Below are positions 20,005 to 27,606 of a DNA stretch of 64,000 bases, piece after piece (position 1 is the first letter of the stretch; each line of letters starts with the position of its first letter). The stretch is from Piscinibacter gummiphilus (GTDB lineage Bacteria > Pseudomonadota > Gammaproteobacteria > Burkholderiales > Burkholderiaceae_C): positions 2,653,001-2,717,000 of the forward strand of contig NZ_CP136336.1 of NCBI RefSeq assembly GCF_032681285.1, read 5' to 3'. A program made the translations under genes and the position numbers. The notes beneath the pieces were generated by a model that searched no databases, was not told the DNA's origin, and worked only from the letters and a program-made list of their open reading frames with translations.

Positions 20005-20217
20005 ATGCAGCATGCACTTCCGTTTCGCCTGGAACCCGGCGCCCGCCGGATGGCGCTCGCGGCCTTCAACACCCGCCAAGAGATCGTCTGGTTCGGTTTC
20101 AAGGGGGTGTTCGAGGAGCCGTGGGCCGCGGCGATCCATTTCGTTCCGACGCAAGCGGGCATGCTGGGCGGAGGCGGCACCGCAGTTGGGCGACAGAATC
20201 TCCCGTACTCGCCTTGA
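20005..20217 (+). CDS. orphan 70-residue protein behind a CueR-type promoter
   Basis: Unrecognised small protein beginning MQHALPFRLEPGARRMALAA and containing a Trp/Phe-rich middle (EIVWFGFKGVFEEPWAAAIHF) and a glycine run. It lacks a signal peptide, a CxxC motif or membrane helices. It is supported as a gene by AGAGGA six bases before the ATG and a well-formed CueR-type promoter 34 bases upstream. It could also be what remains of a larger copper gene. From 20218 to the FTR1 stop at 20466 I see no gene. Confidence 0.5.
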   Translation: MQHALPFRLEPGARRMALAAFNTRQEIVWFGFKGVFEEPWAAAIHFVPTQAGMLGGGGTAVGRQNLPYSP

Positions 20218-20465
20218 CCCGCCTTTCCCAGGTAAGAGCTCGGGCTGGTACGGGGAATGGTGGCGCAGATCTGCGACAACATTGGCCGACCACAGGAGGC
20301 TAAGACAGAATTAGCCGACTGTGAGTGGCCAGCCGCGACGCAACCTACCGACTCGGGTGGTCAGCGAAGGCAGGCGGAGCTACACACAGCCGATGTCGGC
20401 GCCGCCCTCGCCGATCTGCCTCGTCGAAGTGACGACGCATCGGCGCCCCGCCGCTTAAACACCGG

Positions 20466-22406
20466 TCAAGCGGGTGCCGCTCGACGAGCTTGCATCGCGT
20501 TCAGGCCAAAGCCGAGCAACGCCGCCAACAGCACCGCAACCTGTGCAAGGCTGGTCTGAAGCGTGGGGAAGATGCCCAAGACCGGCACGCGCAGGCTGCC
20601 TACCGGCGTTGCGCTGAGCCAGCCGGCCTCCTGCAGACCTGAGACGCCCTTGCCGGCCAGCACTACCGCCAGTACCGCCACCAGGATCGAGCTGAGCGAG
20701 AAGAACGTTCCGAGAGGCATGCGGGCGCTCGTGCACAGGAACACGGCAGCGATGATGGCGAGCAGGATCAGGCCGACGGCCAGTCCGGCCAACAGCGCTG
20801 AGCCGTGGCCATCGGCTGCCAGCGCCGAGAAGAAGAGAACCGTCTCAAAAACCTCGCGGTACACGGCGACAAACGCCAGCAGGAACAAGGCCCAGGCAGA
20901 ACGGCGGGTCATGGCGGCCGACAGCTTGTCGCGCAGATAAGCCTGCCAGCGCCCGGCGCTGCTCTTCTGGTGCATCCACAGGCCGACCGACAGCAGCACT
21001 GCAGCGGCAAAGAGTGATGACAGCCCTTCGGTGACTTCCCGGCTGGCTCCGCTGACGCCCACCACATAGGTGGCGATCCACCACGTGACACCACCGGCGG
21101 CGAGGGCGGTCACCCAGCCGCCGTGGACATAGCGCAGTGCTTGACCCTGGTTGGCCTTTCGGAGGAAGGCAATCATGGCGACTACGATCAGCAGTGCCTC
21201 GACGCCTTCTCGCAGCAGGATGGTGAGAGCGGCAATGAAGCTGGTCGTGGCGTCGGCGCGGCCGGCGCTCAGCTCGCCATCCACGCGGGAGAACAGCAGA
21301 TCAAGTTCGTGGGCCTTGGCCACGACGACATCGGCCTGTTTTGCGGCGATCGCGGAACGGTACAGCTGCATGGTGCGCTCCACCTCGACCAGCAGGTCCT
21401 TGTTGCGCGACTCCAGGGCTGCTTCCAGCGGCTCGAACCCGTCGAGGTAGGCTGACAACGCCAGACGGATGGCCTCGGTACCGTTTCCCGTCTCGAAGGC
21501 CTTCAAACTCGCTTGCATCTGTGATCGTGCGAGAGGAATGCCGGCCAACTGGTTGCCTGTGATGGCCTGGGGCTGGCTGCGCGCAAAGGCCAGCAGGTCA
21601 GTGGCCTGGGCACCCAGGCGCTGCACCAACAAGCTCTCGCTGGCCGTGGTGAGCGCCGCCAGGTCCGGCAGCGCGGCACGCGCCTTGGGGTCGTTCTGAA
21701 GCATCGCCGCGCCGCGCTCACGGGCGGCCGCATCGAACGAGAGCGTCCCGACATAGAACGCGAGCGCCCAGCGGTCCTGGTCCGGCAGCGCCTTAAACGA
21801 CGGCATCGACGTGCCTTCGACGCCCTGCGATGTCACCTGGTAGAGGGCAAGGATCGAGCGCGCACGGGCGCGTCCCTTGTCCGTGAAATCGACGGGCTTG
21901 GGGTCGAGCGACTTGGCCGCTGGACCGTCCCCCCCGCCCGTGGGCCCGTGACAGGCCGCGCAATGCACTTGGTACAGCCGCTGTCCCTGTGCCAGATCCG
22001 GGGCCACGCGCGGTGCGACCGGGATCGGGTACGCCGTCAGCAAGAGGCCGTTGGCCTGCTGCGCAAGGTCAGCGACGCGGTCCGCAGGCGCCTTCTGCAG
22101 GACGGCATTGCGCAGCTGTTCGGCAAGTGACACCAATTGGCCATGTGAACCATGCGGTGGCAAGGCCTTCGCCTGCGCAACGGCGTTGTCGCTGAATTCC
22201 CGCATCTCCTGGTACTCACCTTCGCTGGTCACCACCCCATTGGCCACGGCGCCCGGGTAGTCCACCGCCACGTAGTCCAAGAGCTGCCAGAGTTGGCGAA
22301 CCTGCTGGTCGTTGTCGACCGGCGTGTCGGCGGCCCAGGCAGGAGCGAGGGATGCGCCGAGGCCGACGGCGATCGCCATGAGGCAGCGTCCGAGGAATGC
22401 GGTCAT
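20466..22406 (-). CDS. cytochrome c-FTR1 fusion, high-affinity iron permease
   Basis: About 646 residues. A signal peptide (MTAFLGRCLMAIAVGLGAS..AWA) is followed by a periplasmic region with a class I cytochrome c site (CAACHGPTGGG) and a C-terminal FTR1 permease with REGVEALLIVV and REVFETVLFF, the two R-E-x-x-E iron-transport motifs (the second lacks the usual Gly). It imports iron, coupled to redox change by the fused heme domain. I prefer the ATG at 22406 over one at 22445 because it gives a clean signal peptide and the earlier ATG lies inside the promoter. A CueR-type promoter and a Fur-like box precede it, linking iron uptake with copper. Confidence 0.9.
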   Translation of the reverse strand: MTAFLGRCLMAIAVGLGASLAPAWAADTPVDNDQQVRQLWQLLDYVAVDYPGAVANGVVTSEGEYQEMREFSDNAVAQAKALPPHGSHGQLVSLAEQLRNAVLQKAPADRVADLAQQANGLLLTAYPIPVAPRVAPDLAQGQRLYQVHCAACHGPTGGGDGPAAKSLDPKPVDFTDKGRARARSILALYQVTSQGVEGTSMPSFKALPDQDRWALAFYVGTLSFDAAARERGAAMLQNDPKARAALPDLAALTTASESLLVQRLGAQATDLLAFARSQPQAITGNQLAGIPLARSQMQASLKAFETGNGTEAIRLALSAYLDGFEPLEAALESRNKDLLVEVERTMQLYRSAIAAKQADVVVAKAHELDLLFSRVDGELSAGRADATTSFIAALTILLREGVEALLIVVAMIAFLRKANQGQALRYVHGGWVTALAAGGVTWWIATYVVGVSGASREVTEGLSSLFAAAVLLSVGLWMHQKSSAGRWQAYLRDKLSAAMTRRSAWALFLLAFVAVYREVFETVLFFSALAADGHGSALLAGLAVGLILLAIIAAVFLCTSARMPLGTFFSLSSILVAVLAVVLAGKGVSGLQEAGWLSATPVGSLRVPVLGIFPTLQTSLAQVAVLLAALLGFGLNAMQARRAAPA

Positions 22407-22417
22407 GTTGAGTTCAG

Positions 22418-22430
22418 GATAATGATTCTC
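22418..22430 (-). promoter_or_regulatory. Fur-box-like element at the FTR1 transcription start
   Basis: GATAATGATTCTC matches 10-11 of 13 positions of one half of the 19-bp Fur consensus. It covers roughly +1 to +13 of the CueR-type promoter that reads into the FTR1 fusion, where a repressor would block initiation. Confidence 0.6.
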
Positions 22431-22436
22431 TTTCGC

Positions 22437-22467
22437 ATTTGACATCCTTCCCCCATGGGAAGGTCAA
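22437..22467 (-). promoter_or_regulatory. CueR-type promoter of the FTR1 fusion
   Basis: Read on the minus strand: TTGACC (22467-22462), 19 bp, TCAAAT (22442-22437). The spacer contains a perfect CCTTCCC-ATGG-GGGAAGG dyad, the best MerR-family site in the window. It predicts copper-induced expression of the iron permease. Confidence 0.82.
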
Positions 22468-22483
22468 GAGCCATGACACCAAC

Positions 22484-22538
22484 ATGACGGAGTTGTCATC
22501 TTGGCGTTCGGTCTCGGTTAGAAACCGGTTCGTACAGT
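22484..22538 (+). promoter_or_regulatory. CusR-type box and promoter for the 22573 gene
   Basis: The palindrome ATGACGGAGTTGTCAT (22484-22499) has the TGAC-N6-GTCA form of CusR/CopR boxes. A TACAGT -10 (22533-22538) begins exactly 41.5 bp from the dyad centre. The same distance is seen at 27492 and 39517. Confidence 0.75.
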
Positions 22539-22572
22539 GGCTCTCGCTGTCGAAACAGACCAGGGGTCGCTT

Positions 22573-22800
22573 ATGAGCGTGGAGAGGTTGCCGCCGGACA
22601 ACTATGGCGTCCGGGTCATGTGCAAAGACGATCGCGTACGACTCCTCTGGCTGGCCAACCAAGTCGGCGAAGACGCCTTGCGAAACAGCGTGCGCCGGTA
22701 CCAGCACCGGTTCATTGGCAGCATGCCCTTTGTGTCGAAGATGATTCGCTGGCACAGGCTGGAAGCGTCCCCTGAGTTGTGCGCGTTGCACCGGCCTTAG
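22573..22800 (+). CDS. orphan 75-residue protein, probably CusR-regulated
   Basis: Unrecognised basic cytoplasmic protein starting MSVERLPPDNYGVRV and containing a tryptophan-and-arginine-rich segment (DRVRLLWLANQVGEDALRNS). No metal motif beyond two cysteines, no signal peptide. AGGGG precedes the ATG by a normal distance, and an earlier in-frame ATG overlaps the promoter. The upstream CusR-type box gives it a place in the copper regulon. It is divergent from the FTR1 fusion. It ends just before a hairpin that separates it from convergent minus-strand genes. Confidence 0.6.
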   Translation: MSVERLPPDNYGVRVMCKDDRVRLLWLANQVGEDALRNSVRRYQHRFIGSMPFVSKMIRWHRLEASPELCALHRP

Positions 22801-22808
22801 CCCAGGTT

Positions 22809-22835
22809 TTGCGCTCCTCGCCGGGGGGAGCGCAA
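22809..22835. terminator. hairpin between convergent genes
   Basis: TTGCGCTCC and GGAGCGCAA form a 9-bp perfect stem with a 9-base loop between the plus-strand gene ending at 22800 and the minus-strand gene ending at 22886. There is no clear T-run, so it is a probable but not classical terminator. Confidence 0.5.
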
Positions 22836-22885
22836 TGCAACCGGCCACAGCCCGCGACCAACGGGTCGGAGTGCGTCTCAGACGC

Positions 22886-23137
22886 TCAACGACGCATCCA
22901 TGGTCGCAAGCTGTGCTCCGGCAGACGAGCTGACTTGAAGTTTGCGGTGCAGCGCCAACCCGGGAGGACCAGGGCAAGAGACTGAACCAGGTCCGGCGGG
23001 CCTTCCACGAGGAATGTGCCTGCAGTGCACCTGAGCACGTTGCCACCTGCGCCCTTGATCTTCAAGCGGGCGCGGCGCAGCTCCCGCGCATCGGGTTCAT
23101 GAGCTGTTCGCAAGACGAATATGCAATGCCGGCGCAC
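22886..23137 (-). CDS. small hypothetical protein coupled to the 302-aa gene
   Basis: 83 residues from a GTG start, three bases after the stop of the 23141-24049 gene, so translation is probably coupled. The central part (LKIKGAGGNVLRCTAGTFLVEGPPDLVQSL) looks folded, with alternating beta and helix; it is basic at both ends. I do not recognise the family. Its only context is the 302-residue upstream partner; together they form a two-gene minus-strand unit divergent from an XRE regulator. Confidence 0.6.
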   Translation of the reverse strand: MRRHCIFVLRTAHEPDARELRRARLKIKGAGGNVLRCTAGTFLVEGPPDLVQSLALVLPGWRCTANFKSARLPEHSLRPWMRR

Positions 23138-23140
23138 TGC

Positions 23141-24049
23141 CTACCAGCCTGAGGTGGCGGCAACGTAGGCTCGAGCCGCATCCAAGACGTATTCGAAGCG
23201 TGCCTCGGGATCGGCGGCAATGATGCTAGCCGCCACTGGCTCGAAGCCACGTTGTTTGATCGCGGCTCCCAGCAGCACTTCCACTGGCGATAGCAGTCCA
23301 AGTTCCGGACACTCCCCGGCAAAGAACAACTGGGGGTGGCCGTCGGACTGCGCGAGCACGGCGAGCAGCTGTCCGAGTTTGTCCCCGGCCAGTGCAGGCA
23401 ACGATTGATAGCTCGGAAAGCGCTGTTCGCCAGACACGGCCGGCCCGACGGCGAAGAGCTCGCCCGCGGCGGCGCGATGCCGCACCTCCTCGACTGTTAT
23501 CCGGAGTTGGGCGGCCAGCTGCGCGGCGCTCACCGCCGCGAACGGATCGGCCTCGCCATCGAACAGCGGCAACTTGGTCCGCGGCTCAGGCCTGCTGGAC
23601 GTCCTTCTGCCACGCGGCATGGCCGGCAGTGCACCGAATAGAAGGGTTCGTTCACCCTTGGGTTCTTCCGCCTTCTGGTCGAGTGTGTTGGTGAACTCGT
23701 TGCCTTCGAAGTCCTGGAAGACCAGCACGCTGTGTCCGACCGATTGTTCGACCGTCCATACCCGTTCGATCTGCCGCGCTTCCCATCGGCCGTCGCCTTC
23801 GTGTGACGGCGTCATCTGCTGCACGCTGACTGGCCGGCGCCCCCCGTCGACTCTCAGGAGCTCTCTGAGGTCCACGTCCCATGAGCAACACACCGAACGC
23901 AGCATCTCCACGTCGTCGCCAGAGACCAGGCACGTGACGATGAACCACGGTGCGCGAATCGACAAGTGCATCGCCCGAAAGCAATGCTCACCGTCGCCGG
24001 CCAGGGCCGACATCATCGGGTCTTCGAAACTCTCATGGGCAACGAACAT
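23141..24049 (-). CDS. hypothetical protein with antitoxin-like (DUF2384-type) C-terminal part
   Basis: 302 residues in two apparent parts. The N-terminal part (1-150) is unrecognised and rich in Trp/Val strands. The C-terminal part has a helix-turn-helix-like AAQLAAQLRITVEEVRHRAA, then ELFAV...GEQRFPSYQ, and later ELGLLSPVEVLLG. This order (HTH, R-F-P-x-(W/Y)-Q, then sP-x-x-x-L) resembles Xre/MbcA/ParS toxin-binding antitoxin domains; this is pattern recall, not a search result. The start at 24049 is the first ATG; MMSALAG 33 bases later is an alternative. AT-rich TTTATATA on the minus strand at 24072-24079 may be promoter. Confidence 0.6.
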   Translation of the reverse strand: MFVAHESFEDPMMSALAGDGEHCFRAMHLSIRAPWFIVTCLVSGDDVEMLRSVCCSWDVDLRELLRVDGGRRPVSVQQMTPSHEGDGRWEARQIERVWTVEQSVGHSVLVFQDFEGNEFTNTLDQKAEEPKGERTLLFGALPAMPRGRRTSSRPEPRTKLPLFDGEADPFAAVSAAQLAAQLRITVEEVRHRAAAGELFAVGPAVSGEQRFPSYQSLPALAGDKLGQLLAVLAQSDGHPQLFFAGECPELGLLSPVEVLLGAAIKQRGFEPVAASIIAADPEARFEYVLDAARAYVAATSGW

Positions 24050-24207
24050 GGCGGATCATGCGCTCCTGCGGTATATAAAGCCGACAGTGTGATCATAAAG
24101 ACCGTCGCCCGCAGCGGTCGCCTGAGATTCGCAGGGGCCGGCCTCGGGGTTAGATGCTCATTCGGCATACGGTGGCGACGCCGCTAGGCTGGCGCGGAAA
24201 GGTTGCC

Positions 24208-24537
24208 ATGCCCAAGTCCCTGTACAGCCGACACAACGAAATCTTCCTCACGCTGCTGCGTGACAGCCGCGAGTCGGTGCAGTTGCGCCAAGCCGACTTG
24301 GCGCTCTTGGTCGGCAGGGATCAAACCACCGTGAGTCGTGTGGAAACCGGCGAGCGCCGGCTTGACGTCCTGCAGTTGCGGCAGTGGCTGCGCGCCCTTG
24401 GCGTGGACTTCCTCGCCTTTATGAACGAGCTGGAACGGCGCCTGGGCGAGTCGCCCATCCTGGAGACCGTTCACCGCCTGCCCCCCGCCACACCCCTCGT
24501 GGAATTGACCTCCGTGGAGCGACGCCGCAAACGCTGA
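24208..24537 (+). CDS. XRE-family transcriptional regulator
   Basis: 109-residue DNA-binding protein. Residues about 10-65 form a Cro/C1-type helix-turn-helix (LRQADLALLVGRDQTTVSRV, then ETGERRLDVLQLRQWLRALG), followed by a basic tail. GGAAAGG precedes the ATG; a start 54 bases upstream is less likely. It is divergent from the 23141-24049 gene, and the two share a 158-base intergenic region, so it may control that pair. The target is unknown. Confidence 0.85.
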   Translation: MPKSLYSRHNEIFLTLLRDSRESVQLRQADLALLVGRDQTTVSRVETGERRLDVLQLRQWLRALGVDFLAFMNELERRLGESPILETVHRLPPATPLVELTSVERRRKR

Positions 24538-24556
24538 AACAGACAAGCGCTATGTA

Positions 24557-24581
24557 GATCCACCTTTATATAGCGTGGATC
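24557..24581. promoter_or_regulatory. inverted repeat, candidate operator before second XRE gene
   Basis: GATCCAC (24557-24563) and GTGGATC (24575-24581) are perfect inverted arms around CTTTATATAGC, an AT-rich stretch that could be the -10 of the next gene. This is a typical arrangement for an autorepressed XRE gene 31 bases downstream. Confidence 0.55.
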
Positions 24582-24611
24582 AATTTGGGCAGATGCCGGA
24601 CCCTCCGGCGC

Positions 24612-24935
24612 ATGTCCACCCGTGTCGCAAAACCGAAGACTGGCAGGCCGCGCGGCGCGGGAAGCTTCGACTCCGAGGTGGCGACGGTCGTGGGCGACGT
24701 TATCCGCAAAAACCGGCTCGCGGCCGGGATCTCCCAGGAGACGCTGGCGGACATGGCCAATGTCGGGCGGTCCTACTGCGGCAGCGTCGAGCGCGGCGAA
24801 AGCCAGCCGACGCTGTTCGTCGTCCTGAAGATGGCGGCCGCACTTGAGATCGAAGGGCACACGCTCGTGCGCCAGGTCGAGCACGCGCTCGCCAGGCGCC
24901 GCTTCAAAGGCGCGACCAAGCCCAAGCGAAGCTGA
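24612..24935 (+). CDS. XRE-family transcriptional regulator, second copy in tandem
   Basis: 107 residues. The helix-turn-helix runs from about residue 22 to 80 (GDVIRKNRLAAGISQETLAD, MANVGRSYCGSVERGESQPT, then LFVVLKMAAALEI). Basic N- and C-terminal tails (RVAKPKTGRPRG; RRRFKGATKPKRS) suggest extra DNA contact. It is distinct in sequence from the 24208 regulator. The inverted repeat at 24557-24581 may be its own operator. It ends 28 bases from the convergent czcE-like gene. Confidence 0.85.
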   Translation: MSTRVAKPKTGRPRGAGSFDSEVATVVGDVIRKNRLAAGISQETLADMANVGRSYCGSVERGESQPTLFVVLKMAAALEIEGHTLVRQVEHALARRRFKGATKPKRS

Positions 24936-24962
24936 GAGCCTGCTCGGGCGACTTCGCGGCAG

Positions 24963-25295
24963 TCAATTGCGGTTCAGCGGATCCTGGTCCACGTAGACGA
25001 CGGTACTCGCGAAGTCGTGCGGCGCGATCTTCGTCAGCGGCACGCCGCGGTTGTCCATGCCGTTGAAGGTCCAGGCGAACTGTTCCGCGCCCTTCACGAA
25101 CTTGACCGTCTCACCGTAGTTGACGCGCACGACGCGGGTGGTGGTCACGTCGACCGTGCGGGTGGCCACCTTGCCGTCGGCGGGTTGTCCGTAGAAGGAG
25201 GCGCCGTTGCGGAAGTTGCCGCCGTCGTTGGCGAACGCGATCAGGGGTGCGGCGATGGCGGCAAGGGTGAGGGTGCGGGCAAAGGTCTTGATCAT
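24963..25295 (-). CDS. czcE: CzcE-like periplasmic copper-binding protein
   Basis: 110 residues with a signal peptide (MIKTFARTLTLAAIAAPLIAFA) and then the CzcE pattern: ASFYGQPADG, RVVRVNYGETVKFV and the aromatic EQFAWTFNG strand. CzcE of Cupriavidus is a periplasmic dimer binding Cu(II) and Cu(I). Here the start at 25295 has GGAG at seven bases. It is transcribed from a CusR-type box just beyond the end of the sensor kinase gene, on the same strand. The gene symbol follows family resemblance and not proven role. Confidence 0.82.
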   Translation of the reverse strand: MIKTFARTLTLAAIAAPLIAFANDGGNFRNGASFYGQPADGKVATRTVDVTTTRVVRVNYGETVKFVKGAEQFAWTFNGMDNRGVPLTKIAPHDFASTVVYVDQDPLNRN

Positions 25296-25348
25296 GGTGA
25301 GACTCCGTTGAGTGGCAGCGATCGACCTCTTCGATCGCCTGGAGCTCA

Positions 25349-25403
25349 CTGTAGAAATCAGCCCCGAACGTCACGCCCACGACGGCATGACAGTTTGGTC
25401 ATG
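25349..25403 (-). promoter_or_regulatory. CusR-type box and promoter of the czcE-like gene
   Basis: CATGACAGTTTGGTCATG (25386-25403) is an 18-bp dyad with TGAC-N6-GTCA. On the minus strand a TACAGT -10 (25354-25349) starts 40.5 bp from its centre. It overlaps the last codon region of the histidine kinase gene. Confidence 0.72.
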
Positions 25404-26784
25404 TGGGAGACGGCTGTGGCAGAGAGGGCAGGGCGGCGAGGCTGAAACCGATCTCGGTCCAGCCGTCCGAGCTTTGGGCGTGGGTACTGCCCCCGTGCAT
25501 GAGGGCGATCGCACGCACGATGGCCAGGCCGAGCCCGTGGTGGCCGCTGCTGCGCTCGCGCGCGGCATCGGCCCGGAAGAATCGGTCGAAGAGCCTTGGC
25601 AGGACAGCCGGATCGATGGGGGCGCCGGGGTTTCGAACCGTGACGTTCACATGCTTGGGTCCACGACTGAGACGGATCGTGATCACACCGCCTCGGGGTG
25701 TGTATCGAGTGGCATTGGCGACGAGGTTCAACGTCGCGCGGCGCACGAGTGTCGGGTTGCACACTGCCGTCGCATCCCCCTCGACCTGCACCCGCTGCTG
25801 GCGGTCCTCCAGCAGTGGCTCCAGGTACTCGTTGACCCGTTGCGCTTCGAGGCGCAGATCGGTAGGCTTGAGGCTGTCCGCGAGCTGCCCTTGGTCGGCC
25901 CGCGCGAGGAACAGCATGTCGTTGACCAGGCCCGCCTGCTCACGCAGCACTTCCAGGTTGAGCTCGAGCGTCTCGCGCAGTTCTGCCACGGCCCGTGGAC
26001 GTTGCAATGCCACTTCCGTGGCGTTGATCATGGTGGCCAGCGGTGTGCGCAGTTCGTGCGCCACGTCCGCGCTGAAGGCCTCCAGCTGGCTGTAGGCGGC
26101 TTCCACACGCGCCAGCGCCCGGTTGAAGCTCTCCACCAGTTCCTGGAGCTCGGAGGTCTCCACCGGCGACAGGCGTGCCGACAGCGCGGAAGGGCTCAGG
26201 GCCGCGGCCTCCCGCGACAGCCGGCGCACAGGCTGCAGCGAGCGGCGGGTGATCCAGGCGGTCAGCAGGACGGTCAGTGCAACACCGATCCCGCACAGGA
26301 TGCCGATGGTGGTCCGGTAGCGCTGCAGCAGGGCTTGCTGCCCTCGCACGTCGATGGCGACGATGAGCTCCGCGTTCGGCAGCACATCATGCGCCGGCAA
26401 CTTGATGCGCAGCCCCTCCAGGGCCAGGCCGTCTTCGCGCCGCACCTCGACCCGTCCGAAGGCATCGGGCGTCACGGCAGGGCGGCGCTTCCCCCCGTAC
26501 AACACCTCACCGGCATCGGTGACCAGCCACAGCCGCATGAGCCCGTCACCGATCAGCACGTCGTCCAGCCGATGGCTGAGGTGAGGCAGGTCCTCCGGTG
26601 TTTCCAGCTCTTCCAGGAAGTGGCGCACCACGTCCACCTTGCCGGCGAGCTCCTGCTCCCGCGCGCGCATGAACTCGGCTTCCAGCGCGCGCTGCAACAG
26701 CACCGCAACGACGGTGAAAACCAGCACGGCCAGGACGCACAGGGTCACGGTCAGGCGTGCCGCCATGGACCGTGCAGGGCTCAC
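25399..26784 (-). CDS. cusS: copper-sensing histidine kinase (CusS-like)
   Basis: 461-residue inner-membrane sensor. Two membrane helices (about 10-31 and 158-178) flank a 125-residue periplasmic domain; then come HAMP, the H-box SADVAHELRTPLA with H243, an N-box (NLVANATRYTP) and G-boxes (SGHHGLGLAIV). The order matches heavy-metal sensor kinases such as CusS/CopS. It uses a GTG start that overlaps the response-regulator stop (GTGA), so both proteins are made together. The window supplies its likely targets: four palindromic boxes in front of copper genes. The exact metal is inferred from these targets. Confidence 0.92.
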   Translation of the reverse strand: MSPARSMAARLTVTLCVLAVLVFTVVAVLLQRALEAEFMRAREQELAGKVDVVRHFLEELETPEDLPHLSHRLDDVLIGDGLMRLWLVTDAGEVLYGGKRRPAVTPDAFGRVEVRREDGLALEGLRIKLPAHDVLPNAELIVAIDVRGQQALLQRYRTTIGILCGIGVALTVLLTAWITRRSLQPVRRLSREAAALSPSALSARLSPVETSELQELVESFNRALARVEAAYSQLEAFSADVAHELRTPLATMINATEVALQRPRAVAELRETLELNLEVLREQAGLVNDMLFLARADQGQLADSLKPTDLRLEAQRVNEYLEPLLEDRQQRVQVEGDATAVCNPTLVRRATLNLVANATRYTPRGGVITIRLSRGPKHVNVTVRNPGAPIDPAVLPRLFDRFFRADAARERSSGHHGLGLAIVRAIALMHGGSTHAQSSDGWTEIGFSLAALPSLPQPSPT

Positions 26785-27458
26785 TCGCGCATCTCCAGGA
26801 CGTAGCCCACACCGCGCACCGTGTGCAGCAGCGGTTTGTCGAAGCCGTCGTCGAGCTTGGCACGCAGCCGGCGCACCGCCACGTCGATGACGTTGGTCTC
26901 GCTGTCGAAGTGCATGTCCCAGACCTGCTCGGCGAGCACCGTGCGCGACAGCACTTCACCCGTGCGGCGCAGCAGCAGCGTGAGCAGGCCGAACTCCTTG
27001 GGCGTGAGATCGAGCCGCTTGTCGCCTCGGGTGGCCTTGCGACGGGCGAGGTCAACCTCCAGGTCGGCCAGTCGCAGCTGCATGAGCGGCTGGGGATTCT
27101 TGCTGCCGCGGCGTAGCAGCGCTTCCACGCGTGCCAGCAGTTCGCTGAACGCAAAGGGTTTGACGAGGTAGTCGTCGGCGCCGCCCTTGAGGCCGCTGAC
27201 CCGGTCCTCCACCTTGTCGCGGGCGGTGAGCATCAGCACCGGCGTGTCCTTGCGCTCGCGCAGCCCGCGCAGCACGCCGAAACCGTCGATGCCCGGCAGC
27301 ATGACGTCTAGCAGCACCAGGTCGTATTCGCCTTCTGTGGCCAGGTGCCGCCCGTCGATGCCATCGTGCGCCACGTCGACCACGTAGCCGTTTTCGGTCA
27401 AGCCCTTCTTGAGGTAGGCGGCCAGCCGCACCTCGTCTTCCACCACCAGGATCCTCAT
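26781..27458 (-). CDS. cusR: OmpR-family response regulator (CusR/CopR-like)
   Basis: 225 residues. The receiver domain has E7/D8, the phosphorylation site D51 (LVLLDVMLPG), T78 and K100 (YLVKPFAFSEL); the winged-helix DNA-binding domain has LTPKEFGLLTLLLRR and TNVIDVAVRRLRAKLDD. It starts at the ATG at 27458; longer extensions upstream have no SD. It is transcribed away from the cop operon, with a perfect CATTACG-AAAC-CGTAATG dyad 34 bases upstream of the start codon that could serve both directions. It probably activates the four T(G/T)AC-N6-GT(C/A)A promoters. Confidence 0.93.
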   Translation of the reverse strand: MRILVVEDEVRLAAYLKKGLTENGYVVDVAHDGIDGRHLATEGEYDLVLLDVMLPGIDGFGVLRGLRERKDTPVLMLTARDKVEDRVSGLKGGADDYLVKPFAFSELLARVEALLRRGSKNPQPLMQLRLADLEVDLARRKATRGDKRLDLTPKEFGLLTLLLRRTGEVLSRTVLAEQVWDMHFDSETNVIDVAVRRLRAKLDDGFDKPLLHTVRGVGYVLEMRE

Positions 27459-27491
27459 GGCGCGAGTGTGGCCCAAGGCCGCCCGGCTTTG

Positions 27492-27547
27492 CATTACGAA
27501 ACCGTAATGTGGGGGTTCGGCTGGCGTCCGCAGCCGATCCCTAGAGT
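27492..27547 (+). promoter_or_regulatory. CusR/CopR box and promoter of the long copper operon
   Basis: CATTACGAAACCGTAATG (27492-27509) is a perfect 7+7 bp dyad resembling the Pseudomonas cop box. TAGAGT (27542-27547) begins 41.5 bp from its centre. It lies in the divergent interval between cusR and cusF. Confidence 0.85.
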
Positions 27548-27606
27548 GGCGTTCATGGGTGCTTCGGATCGGCCGGAGCCCCGAGTTCAACCACTGGAGT
27601 TTGAGG

